NCBI GenBank assembly: GCA_008690995.1
Contig: VRMN01000003.1
Location: 992,001 to 1,056,000 of the forward strand
Origin: Porphyridium purpureum
Taxonomy: Eukaryota; Rhodophyta; Bangiophyceae; Porphyridiales; Porphyridiaceae
Length of the DNA stretch: 64,000 nt
Reading direction: 5' to 3'
Part shown: positions 24,913 through 34,055 of the stretch, piece by piece
Numbering within the stretch: position 1 is the stretch's first letter
Layout: each line of letters opens with the position of its first letter
Translations under genes and position numbers: made by a program
Notes under the pieces: generated by a model
Told to the model about the DNA's origin: nothing
The model's input: the letters and a program-made list of their open reading frames with translations, nothing else
The model's database searches: none

Positions 24913-25092
24913 TCAACTCTGCTTCACACGGTAAACATCTGGCTTGACCGGCACGCGAACAGCGGCGCACTCGGTTTCCAATTTTTTCTGACTCATCAGA
25001 ATGGATCCAAGAAAGCTGCCTTTGCTTATCCCTCCTGCCAACCGTCCGTGAGGAGTCTCCGAAACAAAAGCAGGTGCAAATGGCGCAGCCAT
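24913..25092 (-). CDS. small unrecognised protein (59 aa)
   Basis: It begins at an ATG in good context (GACGCCATGG) and encodes 59 residues, opening MAAPFAPAFVSETPHGRL, continuing with KGSFLGSILMSQKKLETE and ending VPVKPDVYRVKQS. An in-frame TAG lies 17 codons upstream, so this is the first ATG. It shows no signal peptide, strong membrane span or motif that I recognise. The composition is balanced and unlike the surrounding shadow frames, which is why I keep it. It lies 221 bases upstream of OST4 on the same strand. It could also be the last exon of a longer gene. Confidence 0.4.
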   Translation of the reverse strand: MAAPFAPAFVSETPHGRLAGGISKGSFLGSILMSQKKLETECAAVRVPVKPDVYRVKQS

Positions 25093-26054
25093 GGCGTCGC
25101 GGCTGTCGGAAAATGAAAATGGGCGGAGCGACGCCCTTGCTGTCTAGCACCTTTTCGTGCAAGCCAGTGCAAGAGTGTACTGTCTTGCTCGGATTCTTTA
25201 CAGCCGATGTAGTTAGCGTGCGCCGTCCTTTCATACCGGAAGGGCGTCGCAGTGAATGCGAGAAGCCTGGTCCGAAACCGCGTGTCAAAACAAAACAAAA
25301 AAAGCCAAAGCCGGCCTCCGCGCCCTGCTTGTCGATGCCTCGGTATCTGAACAGGTGGTGCACGAGCTGCCAATACAGAGCTCAACTATCACAGTGCGCT
25401 GGACACTTCAACCAGCAAGCTTCCGGTTTCAAAGATTAAGCTCTTGTTGTCTAGCTTGCATGTCATTGGAGGAAAGTTCCCTTTGATATCCTGCCTGCAC
25501 ACAAGCATCCGAGTACGAGGCGCAGGGGCAGCACACGATGAGCTTGTTGGATCGCAAGGGACTCCTACTGGTCGTGACATTTACAAGTAAACTCACATGC
25601 TACAACCGTTGGCTGTGCTACGTGCACAGAGTTCGGAGCGGAACGAAAAGAATTCTGGATATTCTTACATATCCACACCCTTCCGAGCGGCGACATTCCG
25701 GTGCCCGGAGCGTCTGCACCTGTAGAGGTGCGAAACATCCTGCCAGCCTCTAAACTGAACAAAAACGTGAAAGTTCTTCCGACATGCCGCCGGTTGACTG
25801 CGCTTCTACATCCATAATTACAACTCGTCGAAGAGGCTTCCATACAAAAAGGCGTTTACTTTAGTGGTAAAAGTGATAGAAGGACCCATTTCCCATCAGG
25901 AACCAACCTGCTTGCTCTCTGTCTTTGCAGTGACCGGAACGTGTGCGCCGTCCACGTGCTCTGGAAAGAACACATTGGTGTCGTAGGCACGAGGGACAAT
26001 TGCGATCGCATAGAGACAAAGGGGTAGAAGAAGAAAAATCCGCAGCAAGACAGC
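25093..26054. other. unresolved stretch; possible spliced gene
   Basis: No single convincing gene. On the plus strand two protein-like open stretches occur in compatible positions: one from about 25457 (VIGGKFPLISCLHTSIRV through GRDIYK) and one ending near 25821 (containing KEFWIFLHIHTLPSGDIP and ILPASKLNKNVKVLP). A GTAAAC donor-like site follows the first. Minus-strand frames of 90 to 155 codons are also open across 24896-25363 and 25565-25843. I cannot choose between them and assign no product. Confidence 0.35.
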
Positions 26055-28424
26055 CTAGTACATCTGCGAGGAACGGCGTTCCGGTCGGCCCCTATCTCTG
26101 TAAGAAGAAGAGCCGCCTCCGTCTCGCCGCTTCCAGTCACCACTTCCTCCGCCGTACGAGGTGTTTCGTGAAGAGCCATCTCGAGGTCCTCGCGTGTAAC
26201 TGCCCCGCGCACCACCGCCACTTTGCGCCTGGCCGCGATAGCTCCCTCCGCGTCCGCCGCCGCCGCCGCCACCACCACCTGATCGGTAGCCGCCAGAATA
26301 TCCACCTCGGGAGCCCCCACGCCCTCCATCACGGTACGTGGTCTCCGCCAGTCGAGGCAGCTCCTTTGCTGCACCAATCATAAAGTTCTTCATATCGCTG
26401 AGATCCTGCGACAGCAGCGCGTCCGCCTGCTCGACAGGCATATCGAACACCGCCATGGTGGGATCTTGACAGAGGCTCACCCTACCCAAATCAACTCGTA
26501 GACCAAAGCTTTCCGCCAGGCGACTCACAGTGCGCAACACCACGGGCACAGCGAGCGGTTCGCGAGCCTTAATGAGCATAGTCTTCTGATCCGTCTGACC
26601 CGTAAGGATGCTACGCTCCACAATCTCACGGCGGCGTGAAATAAGCGCAAGTGCTTTGGCCATGCGGTCCACCGCATTCTCGCTATTGACCAACATCTCC
26701 GCCTGTTCACGGAAGTAGTCCACCACCTTCAGATCGACCTCGTCAATGCTGGCGGCAGCCAGATCTGCGCACACAGACAGGACCTTTTCGGTACTTGGCA
26801 ACCCATGTCGCTCAAACTTGACGCCCGTGTCCATCGCAAGCTTGCGCAGGGCGCGCATCTCATCTTGAGAATACATAATGACCGCAGTTCCAGAGCGGCC
26901 TGCTCGACCTGTGCGCCCCGAGCGGTGAACATACGACTCTGTGTCCATCGGCACCCGGAACTGTACGACCAGATCAACACCCGAGATGTCCAAACCGCGC
27001 GCGGCGACGTCGGTGGCCACGAGGACCGCAAATCGTCCCTGCCGGAATTGCTGCAGCGTATTTTCACGCTGTTTTTGAGTGACATCGCCGTGCAGTACGG
27101 CCGCACCTGCTTTGAGAGCACCCGAGGTCGCAAGCTCATCGGCTTCGCGCTTCGTTTGCGTAAACACAATGGCGCGGCCGCCTCCAAACCCACCACCGAA
27201 TACAGTCACGATATCATCAAGGAATGCAGCGCGTGCTTCAAAGTCGCGCGGCACTTGCACCGCACAGTGGCGCACGGTCGTCGCGGCCGAGGACTCGCCG
27301 CGCCCGATTGCGTCAAACATTACGGGATTCTTCTGATGTTTGTCCGCGATTTTCTTAACCCACGAAGGCACGGTGGCGGAAAACAAGATCGTCTGGCGCT
27401 GCTCTTTAGGAGGTAGAAAGTCCATCATGACATCAACATCCTCAGCGAAACCCATCGAGAGCATTTCGTCCGCTTCGTCCAGCACCATGAACCTGACAGT
27501 ATCCATTTTCAGTGAGCCGCGGTTGAGGTGATCGATCGTGCGCCCGGGTGTACCCACAAGAATGTCGATGCCGCGGCGCAGAGCGCTCTCCTGAGCTCCG
27601 TACGGGCTACCGCCATAAAAGCATTCGGTGCTCATGCCATGAATGCGAGCGATATCATCCAGCTCGCGGGCCACCTGCGACGCAAGTTCGCGCGTCGGCG
27701 CGAGAATCACGCACGCCGGTCCGCGCCCAGGCGTGCGTCCTATGCCCGTGGTGTCCTCGTCCGTGCCCATGATGCTCGCAAGCTTCTCGATAATGGGCAA
27801 ACCGAATGCGAGCGTCTTTCCGGTCCCCGTGCGCGAGCGGGCGATCATGTCCCTTCCGTCGTACACCGAGTCAAACGTGCCGTACTGGACCTCGGTCATT
27901 TCGAAAATGTTCTTCTCGGTCAGCTTGGCCACCACTTTTGGGCTCACTCGATAGTTCGCGAACAAATGCGAGCTCACGCCTTCGTCCAGGCGTTTCACAG
28001 CAGCCGCGTTCGGCCCAGTCTTTGAATCTCCTTCGCGCTTGCGCTCGTGCGTCCTGTCATCCGAGCTGTCGACCTCGACTGCGCCTTTGGCAGACATTGC
28101 GTTCTCGAGTTCTGCGTCGCTGTCCATTTCTGATTCGGACGGTCTGTCCGACTCTGAGTCGTCTGTCTCGACCCAGCCCTTCACGTCCAATTCATCGCGC
28201 TCAACGTCCAACGAGGCCACGCGGAGCCGATGCACCCTCCTGAACGAGGACGCGCTGACCACGCCGGCGCTCCCACCCAGCCCCACGCACCTCGCGGCCG
28301 GCGCCGAGCCGAGCTGATAAATAAACCCATTCCGCGCGCTCATTGCGCCCACGCTCCCTGTACATCCCGCAACAAACCCGACTCGCCCCGCGACGGCGCC
28401 GGCCGAACTTCCCGTGCGCGCCAT
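26055..28424 (-). CDS. RH3-like organellar DEAD-box RNA helicase
   Basis: 789 residues from the ATG at 28424. All DEAD-box motifs are present: the Q-motif region ending in the Walker A variant ARSRTGTGKT, APTRELASQ, VGTPGRTIDHL, VLDEADEML, FSATVP, ATDVAARGLD and YVHRSGRTGRAG. These are followed by a GUCT-type domain (EPLAVPVVLRTVSRLAESFG and VFDMPVEQADALL) and a Gly/Arg/Tyr-rich RGG tail (GGGGGGGGGRGGSYRG). This domain order matches plant plastid RH3 and nucleolar Gu/DDX21. The Ala/Gly/Arg-rich N-terminus looks like a transit peptide, favouring the plastid, where RH3 acts in group II intron splicing and 50S ribosome assembly. It is divergent from LeuRS. Confidence 0.9.
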   Translation of the reverse strand: MARTGSSAGAVAGRVGFVAGCTGSVGAMSARNGFIYQLGSAPAARCVGLGGSAGVVSASSFRRVHRLRVASLDVERDELDVKGWVETDDSESDRPSESEMDSDAELENAMSAKGAVEVDSSDDRTHERKREGDSKTGPNAAAVKRLDEGVSSHLFANYRVSPKVVAKLTEKNIFEMTEVQYGTFDSVYDGRDMIARSRTGTGKTLAFGLPIIEKLASIMGTDEDTTGIGRTPGRGPACVILAPTRELASQVARELDDIARIHGMSTECFYGGSPYGAQESALRRGIDILVGTPGRTIDHLNRGSLKMDTVRFMVLDEADEMLSMGFAEDVDVMMDFLPPKEQRQTILFSATVPSWVKKIADKHQKNPVMFDAIGRGESSAATTVRHCAVQVPRDFEARAAFLDDIVTVFGGGFGGGRAIVFTQTKREADELATSGALKAGAAVLHGDVTQKQRENTLQQFRQGRFAVLVATDVAARGLDISGVDLVVQFRVPMDTESYVHRSGRTGRAGRSGTAVIMYSQDEMRALRKLAMDTGVKFERHGLPSTEKVLSVCADLAAASIDEVDLKVVDYFREQAEMLVNSENAVDRMAKALALISRRREIVERSILTGQTDQKTMLIKAREPLAVPVVLRTVSRLAESFGLRVDLGRVSLCQDPTMAVFDMPVEQADALLSQDLSDMKNFMIGAAKELPRLAETTYRDGGRGGSRGGYSGGYRSGGGGGGGGGRGGSYRGQAQSGGGARGSYTRGPRDGSSRNTSYGGGSGDWKRRDGGGSSSYRDRGRPERRSSQMY

Positions 28425-29347
28425 TGCCGCAGCCCCGTGTCGTCTCTCCCCAGCGACAAATCCCCCTACACACACGCGCGATCAACCCTTCCGCTCTCTT
28501 CTACCACCCCACCACACTCCCCACTCTCCACACCCCTTCCTCGTTCCAATGCCTGCTCCCACCCGTCCACTCTCTCCCTTCCCCTCCTTCACCTTCCTTC
28601 CATCGCCGCCTTTATCCGTCCACACTAAAACACACTTTCATATCTAAACCAACCAACCCTCCACTACTACTACTACTTACCCGTTCCTTGTTACGCCGCC
28701 CGGTGCTCCCTCCGGCCCCCGGCCCATTTTTTGTCCTTGTTCTTTCCTCCCCCACCGACTCAACCCAAGCTTTGCACGTTTTCGAGTGCGTTTTCATAGT
28801 ACACGGCCCCATATCCCATGCCATTCATAGAAGATCGCAGTTACGACACACCCACGCACGCGCAGTTGCCGCTGCGGCTTACCGGCCGTGCGCGCGCGCG
28901 TGTGTGTGCGTGAAAAGCTGCACATTCCCTAGCCCCTTCCCCGGCCGCCTCCATCCAAACTCCGTAAACTGCTGTACACAATCTTGAGGTCACACTGTAC
29001 ACCACCTGGCTTTTCGCTCGGGCTTACGCGCTCATGCCGCATTGGAATGGCATCTCCGGGCCACAGCGCGATCCGGCGGTACAGTGGGGAGGAGTGGGGG
29101 TACAGTCTGGCTGTGCGCGGGTCGGTGCTGCGGCGGTGCGGTGGCGAGGCGGTGCGGGCGAGTAGCGGAGGGAGGCGAAGACGGCAGCAGTGCTTGAAGG
29201 TCGCGTGTGGCGCGGTGGTGGATGAGCAGAGCGCGGGCGTGGACAGGATCGGGGCTGGATCGGTGGTGGCGGGAGGGGCAGCTGCGCAAGACGCCGGTGG
29301 GAAGGGTGCCTGAAAGGCGGCTGGGAGCACGCACAGACGCCGGCGAA
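28425..29347. promoter_or_regulatory. divergent promoter region of RH3-like helicase and LeuRS
   Basis: Pyrimidine-rich over 28470-28790. It contains an alternating purine-pyrimidine tract (28888-28912, mixed CG/TG steps) that could adopt Z-DNA. GTACAGT-type elements lie at 28972-28979 (CTGTACAC), 28994-29001 (ACTGTACA), 29079-29085 and 29100-29106 (both GTACAGT). The last two lie 248 and 269 bases before the LeuRS ATG. No gene is apparent. Confidence 0.5.
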
Positions 29348-32300
29348 ATGGCCACGACGCGCAGAGACCTGCTCCTCAAGTTGCAGGATGACGCGCAGAG
29401 GGTGTGGGACGCAGACCGCACGTTCGAGCAGGACGCCCCGCCGAGCTCCGAGTTCGTTGGGACGGACGGGCAGGAGGTGTCCCTGGAGGAGAAAAACAAG
29501 TTCCTCGTCACCTTTCCGTATCCTTACATGAACGGATACCTGCACCTGGGCCACGCGTTCTCCATGTCCAAGGCAGAGTTTTCCGTCGCCTACGCAATGC
29601 TCAAGGGTAAGCGAGCCCTCTTTCCATTCGGCTTCCACTGCACGGGTATGCCCATCCAGGCCGCAGCAAACAAGCTGCGCAGAGAAATGGAGACATACGG
29701 CACACCGCCAGCCTTCCCGGCAAGCGAAACAGAAAAGGATAGCGAGTCGCCGTCATCCGTAGCGGACGAAGCATCAGCGGCAGCAGCAAAGAGCAAGTCG
29801 ACCAAGTCCAAGGCAGCGGCAAAGCAAGGACGCGCAAAGTTCCAGTGGGAAATTCTGCAGATGTCCGGAATCCCGGACGCTGACATTCCGCGCTTTGCAG
29901 AAGCTTTGAGCTGGCTCGAATATTTCCCGCAGGAGGGACTGAAAGACTTGCAAGCGTTTGGCGTGCATACGGACTGGAGGAGGAGCTTCATCACGACCGA
30001 TGTGAATCCATACTACGACTCGTTCATTCGCTGGCAGTTCAATCTGCTGAGAAAGCTCGAAAAGATCAAGTTTGGGAAGCGCAATACCATCTACTCTCCG
30101 CTGGACGGCCAAGCGTGCGCGGATCACGACCGCGCGTCCGGCGAAGGCGTGGGCCCGCAAGATTACACGATCATCAAGCTGGAGGTCATCACCGCTCCGG
30201 GAACCCAGTTGCCGGCAGCGCTCGAGCAGTATAGGGACCAGAAGAAAGGCTTGTATTTAGCGGCCGCCACGCTTCGACCGGAGACCATGTACGGCCAAAC
30301 AAATTGCTGGGTGCAGCCGGACGGAGAGTATGGCGCGTTTGAGGTCAGTACGAATGGCGACGTGTTTATCTGCACAGAGCGCTCTGCGCGGAACATGTGC
30401 TATCAAGGACTCAGTCCAGAGCACGGCAAGGTGAGCAAGGTGTGCGACTTGAGAGGATGGGACCTGATTGGGCTCGCGTTGCGCGCTCCCAATGCGATGA
30501 TAGAAACGGTTTACGTCTTGCCCCTTCTCACGGTCTCGGCGGCAAAGGGTACCGGCGTTGTGACTAGCGTGCCATCGGATGCTCCGGACGACTTTCGAGG
30601 TCTTCAAGACCTGAAGGAAAAGCCCGCTCTGCGCCAGAAATTTGGCGTCAAGGACGAGTGGGTTCTTCCCTTTGAGCCAGTACCTATCATTGACACACCA
30701 GACTTTGGCCCACTTGCGGCCGTCACCGCGTGCGAGCAGTACAAGGTACAAAGTCAGAATGATCGCGACGCTCTGGCAAAAGCCAAGGAAGAAGTGTACA
30801 AGAAGGGCTTCTATGGGGGTGTTTTGACCGTTGGGCCGCACAAGGGTGAGTCAGTGGAAAAGGCAAAGCCCATCATCCGTGATGAAATGCTGGCTGCCGG
30901 GCAGGCAGTGGCGTACGCCGAACCAGAGAAGACCGTCATGAGTCGATCGGGAGACGAGTGTGTTGTTGCCTTTATGGACCAATGGTACCTCGACTATGGC
31001 GATGCCGAATGGAAGCAACAGGCGTACACGTGCCTTTCGCGAATGAACATGTATCACGCTGAGACCACGCGCGGGTTTGAGCACGTGCTTGGTTGGCTGC
31101 GCGAGTGGGCCTGCTCGCGCTCGTTTGGACTCGGCACCAAGCTTCCTTGGGACCCACAATACGTAATAGAATCCCTGTCCGACTCGACTATTTACATGGC
31201 GTACTATGCTGTCGCGCATTTGCTCCAGGGTAAGGATAACATGAATGGCAAGCAAGTAGGTCCTCTGGGCATTCGCGCAGACCAAATGACGGACGAGATA
31301 TGGGACTTTGTTATTCTTGGGAAAGATCTGTCAGATGATCAACTCGCAAGGGCCGGATTCGCCTCCGCGGATCGGGCTCACCTCGATCAGATGCGTACAG
31401 AAGTTCTTTTCTGGTATCCGATGGACCTGCGGGTGTCTGGGAAGGATTTGATTGGTAATCATTTGTCGTTTTCTATTTTTAATCACTGCGCGATCTTCCC
31501 GGAGAACAAATGGCCGCTTGGGTTTCGTGCTAACGGGCACATGCTTATTAATGCAGAAAAGATGTCAAAGAGCACGGGGAATTTCTTGTCGCTTCGTGAG
31601 GCAATCAGTATGTACTCCGCAGACGGCGTGCGATTCGCGCTCGCTGACGCCGGAGACTCAGTCGAAGACGCAAATTTTGCGACCAAGATGGCCGATGATG
31701 CGGTGCTGAAGCTGACCACGCTGATTTCTTTCGTGGAAGAAGGCATGCGCGGCTTGCAGAGTATGCGACACGGTGAGTTCACCTTTTACGATCGTGTTTT
31801 CATTGCGCAGATCCAGCGGGCAACTTCGTTGGCCGACGCAGCGTACGCCGGTATGTTGTACCGTGAAGCCCTCAAAGTGGGATTCTTCGAGTTACAGTCG
31901 GCCCTGGGCTTATACCGAGTGGCCGTTGGCGCGGACCAGAAAACCTGGTGCGAGAATTTCCACAGGGATGTCTTTCTCAAGTTTGTGGAGCACCAAATTC
32001 TGTTGATAACCCCCCTGTGTCCGCACACGTGTGAGTACTTGTGGAATCTTGTCGGCAAAACCATTGGAAAGGAAGGCACTGTGGTTTGCGCGCGGTGGCC
32101 TGATCACGAGGAACATGATCAGGTACTGCTCGACGCAGCGCTCTACTTGGAGGCACTCAAGGAGCGCATTCGGCAAGCCCTCTTACCCAAAAAGGTGAAA
32201 AAGGGCGCAGCACCTCCCACAGCGTGCAGGCAAGTTCGCATTTTTGTGGCTACACAAGTACCAGAGTGGCAATCTCTGTGCCTGGAGGTGCTAAAGTCAT

Positions 32301-32644
32301 CGTACGACGCAAGCACGGAAGACAGGTTTCCCAAGGACCTTGACAAGCGCGTTGCTGGCGCCTTGACCCCGGAGATCAAGAAAATGATGAAGAAAGTCAT
32401 GCCTTTCGTGGGGATGATTCGCGACAAAGCCAAACTGGAAGGAGAAACCGCGTTTGACGCACGTCCAAAGTTCGACGAGGTCGAAGTTCTAAACGAAAAC
32501 CTCGAGATTTTGTGCACACAGCTTGGCGTTCCAAGCGCGTGCGTAGTAACTGCTGGTGAAATCTCGGCTGCCGATCCGGCGTTTGAGTATGCACAGGATG
32601 CTGTTCCTGGCAAGCCGGCTTTGTTTCTCATTAGAGAGGAATAA
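29348..32644 (+). CDS. LARS1: leucyl-tRNA synthetase, cytosolic (archaeal/eukaryotic type)
   Basis: 1098 residues from the ATG at 29348 (MATTRRDLL). Class I signatures are HLGHA at 66-70 (HIGH) and KMSKS near 738-742, inside AEKMSKSTGNFLSL. FPYPYMNGYLHLGHAF, the inserted editing domain (LRPETMYGQTNCWVQPDG; WDLIGL) and the late LeuRS-type VLGWLREWACSRSFGLGTK identify the cytosolic eukaryotic enzyme rather than the bacterial/organellar one. The length agrees with yeast and human LARS1 (about 1090-1180). The open frame extends to 29207, but that part is Arg/Trp-rich and unlike the family start. There is an inserted Lys/Ala/Ser-rich linker around residues 135-160. It charges tRNA-Leu. Confidence 0.96.
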   Translation: MATTRRDLLLKLQDDAQRVWDADRTFEQDAPPSSEFVGTDGQEVSLEEKNKFLVTFPYPYMNGYLHLGHAFSMSKAEFSVAYAMLKGKRALFPFGFHCTGMPIQAAANKLRREMETYGTPPAFPASETEKDSESPSSVADEASAAAAKSKSTKSKAAAKQGRAKFQWEILQMSGIPDADIPRFAEALSWLEYFPQEGLKDLQAFGVHTDWRRSFITTDVNPYYDSFIRWQFNLLRKLEKIKFGKRNTIYSPLDGQACADHDRASGEGVGPQDYTIIKLEVITAPGTQLPAALEQYRDQKKGLYLAAATLRPETMYGQTNCWVQPDGEYGAFEVSTNGDVFICTERSARNMCYQGLSPEHGKVSKVCDLRGWDLIGLALRAPNAMIETVYVLPLLTVSAAKGTGVVTSVPSDAPDDFRGLQDLKEKPALRQKFGVKDEWVLPFEPVPIIDTPDFGPLAAVTACEQYKVQSQNDRDALAKAKEEVYKKGFYGGVLTVGPHKGESVEKAKPIIRDEMLAAGQAVAYAEPEKTVMSRSGDECVVAFMDQWYLDYGDAEWKQQAYTCLSRMNMYHAETTRGFEHVLGWLREWACSRSFGLGTKLPWDPQYVIESLSDSTIYMAYYAVAHLLQGKDNMNGKQVGPLGIRADQMTDEIWDFVILGKDLSDDQLARAGFASADRAHLDQMRTEVLFWYPMDLRVSGKDLIGNHLSFSIFNHCAIFPENKWPLGFRANGHMLINAEKMSKSTGNFLSLREAISMYSADGVRFALADAGDSVEDANFATKMADDAVLKLTTLISFVEEGMRGLQSMRHGEFTFYDRVFIAQIQRATSLADAAYAGMLYREALKVGFFELQSALGLYRVAVGADQKTWCENFHRDVFLKFVEHQILLITPLCPHTCEYLWNLVGKTIGKEGTVVCARWPDHEEHDQVLLDAALYLEALKERIRQALLPKKVKKGAAPPTACRQVRIFVATQVPEWQSLCLEVLKSSYDASTEDRFPKDLDKRVAGALTPEIKKMMKKVMPFVGMIRDKAKLEGETAFDARPKFDEVEVLNENLEILCTQLGVPSACVVTAGEISAADPAFEYAQDAVPGKPALFLIREE

Positions 32645-32799
32645 TTAAATAAGCACGATCAAGAACATCCGAGTAGAGTGAACGGTTGTTTTTTTTTTTT
32701 CTTTCCGCGTTCAAGCGCGCAGCACCAGCTTCGTAAGAGGTGAAGCGAGCAGCGCGGGCGCGAGAAGAAAAGCACGTGACGAGATCACTGCTCCACAGG

Positions 32800-33843
32800 T
32801 CATGGGTCTGCAGGAGTCAGGTTCAGGATCGTATAGTCTGCTAGTCCTCGAAGCTCCGTGTGGGTATCGGCGTCCTCTGCACTTGACATCTCCGCCAACT
32901 CGTCCATCGGGCGGAAGACAAAGGTCAGAATTTGTGTGTTTGGACGATACCGCTGCAAGTGCTCATGAATACCCAGCTTGTGTTCGACGTGAAACGAGCC
33001 AGTCACGTGGAACACTAGCGATGCTGCAGCCTCTCCGTCCCGGTCGTGGGAGCCAGCATCGAGAGCTCGCGAGACGTTCCACGCCATGGTTGCATCCCAT
33101 AGCGACTGCGCGTCAAGCATAGACGCAGGTACGGGCCGCTGCTCCTGTGGATTGGAGCGCAATTGCTGCATGGTCTGTATGAACTTGCGCTCGTATTGCG
33201 AGGACGCACCTGCAATTGGAAGAGGAGGGAGCAGCGCTCGCGCACGGTAATCAAGTAAAGATTCTCCCAATTTGTCGCGTCCCGTGCGTCGGATCATTTT
33301 GACATAGCGGCGTGGCGCGTTTGCTGCAATAACACGCAGTTTTCTTTGTCTGCAGAATTCAACGAGACCACGATACTGTGTAGCGTAGTTTGACGGTGGC
33401 CTGGAAAGCTGTAAAAATTCCTCTTCGCTGATCAGCCCTGCGAGGTACTCGTCGAGAACCAACTGGGTGTCTGTCTCAAAGAACTCGAGCGAAAGCGCGA
33501 CGCGTTCGGCTGACCCTGATTTGTTCTCGCCAAACTTGGAATAGATGGCGTTCAACAATTGCAGTGCGCCACTAGCTGCATGCGGATCCGTGTGGATTTC
33601 GCCACACAACACAACTTGACAAGCTGGCACTTCATCGAGCTTGAGCCTCACTAAGCTCTCTAGAGACTCACTGTAAGGAAGCACCGTGCCTGAAGCATCC
33701 ACCACTTTCCGCCGGAAACGGCTTGCCATTGCATCGCCGGCACCGCCGCCGCCTTCCGCGCTGCAGAATGAACGCACCGATCTGCCGGATGTGCGGAGAA
33801 GCGCTAACAGCCGCGAACACGGAATATTGACGGCTGGGATCAT
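32800..33843 (-). CDS. ChaN-like haem-binding/Tiki-superfamily protein, likely organellar
   Basis: 347 residues from the first ATG at 33843. After a 45-residue Arg/Ser-rich leader the conserved Cofac_haem_bdg (DUF399) fold follows: VVLCGEIHTDPHA, LSLEFFETDTQLVLDEYL, YRGLVEFCRQRKLRVIAANAPRRY, QSLWDATMAWNVSRAL and VFHVTGSFHVEH. GEIHTD with the later HV...H residues forms the site shared with ChaN, a bacterial iron-regulated lipoprotein that binds haem, and with plant RETICULATA-neighbouring plastid homologues. The leader suggests a mitochondrion or plastid. Its precise role (haem handling or a metal-dependent hydrolase as in TIKI) is not shown by sequence. It is separated by about 210 bases from the Tic110 stop on the same strand. 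Confidence 0.82.
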   Translation of the reverse strand: MIPAVNIPCSRLLALLRTSGRSVRSFCSAEGGGGAGDAMASRFRRKVVDASGTVLPYSESLESLVRLKLDEVPACQVVLCGEIHTDPHAASGALQLLNAIYSKFGENKSGSAERVALSLEFFETDTQLVLDEYLAGLISEEEFLQLSRPPSNYATQYRGLVEFCRQRKLRVIAANAPRRYVKMIRRTGRDKLGESLLDYRARALLPPLPIAGASSQYERKFIQTMQQLRSNPQEQRPVPASMLDAQSLWDATMAWNVSRALDAGSHDRDGEAAASLVFHVTGSFHVEHKLGIHEHLQRYRPNTQILTFVFRPMDELAEMSSAEDADTHTELRGLADYTILNLTPADP

Positions 33844-34055
33844 AGCTGCACAAGAGTGATCCTCCAAATCTCGCGCTGGTTGGAACCTTGACGAGTTACC
33901 AGAAACTCGCTTCCGTGACCATGCGACGTTCGAATGTTTAATTCCAAGTCTATTCTTGCTATGTATTGGCTACAACAACAGGGTGCAGAACGCAGCACCC
34001 TTTCGTACGCTGTTGGAACCACGGACCTACAAAATAAATGCTAGCATGTCAGACT

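Noticed and set aside
25389-25580. Minus-strand frame resembling the PNPase N-terminus (KLDNKSLIFETG)
   Set aside because: A short resemblance only; no further RNase PH-type sequence follows before OST4.
27528-28025. Plus-strand ORF of 165 codons in the helicase gene
   Set aside because: It is antisense to conserved DEAD-box motifs.
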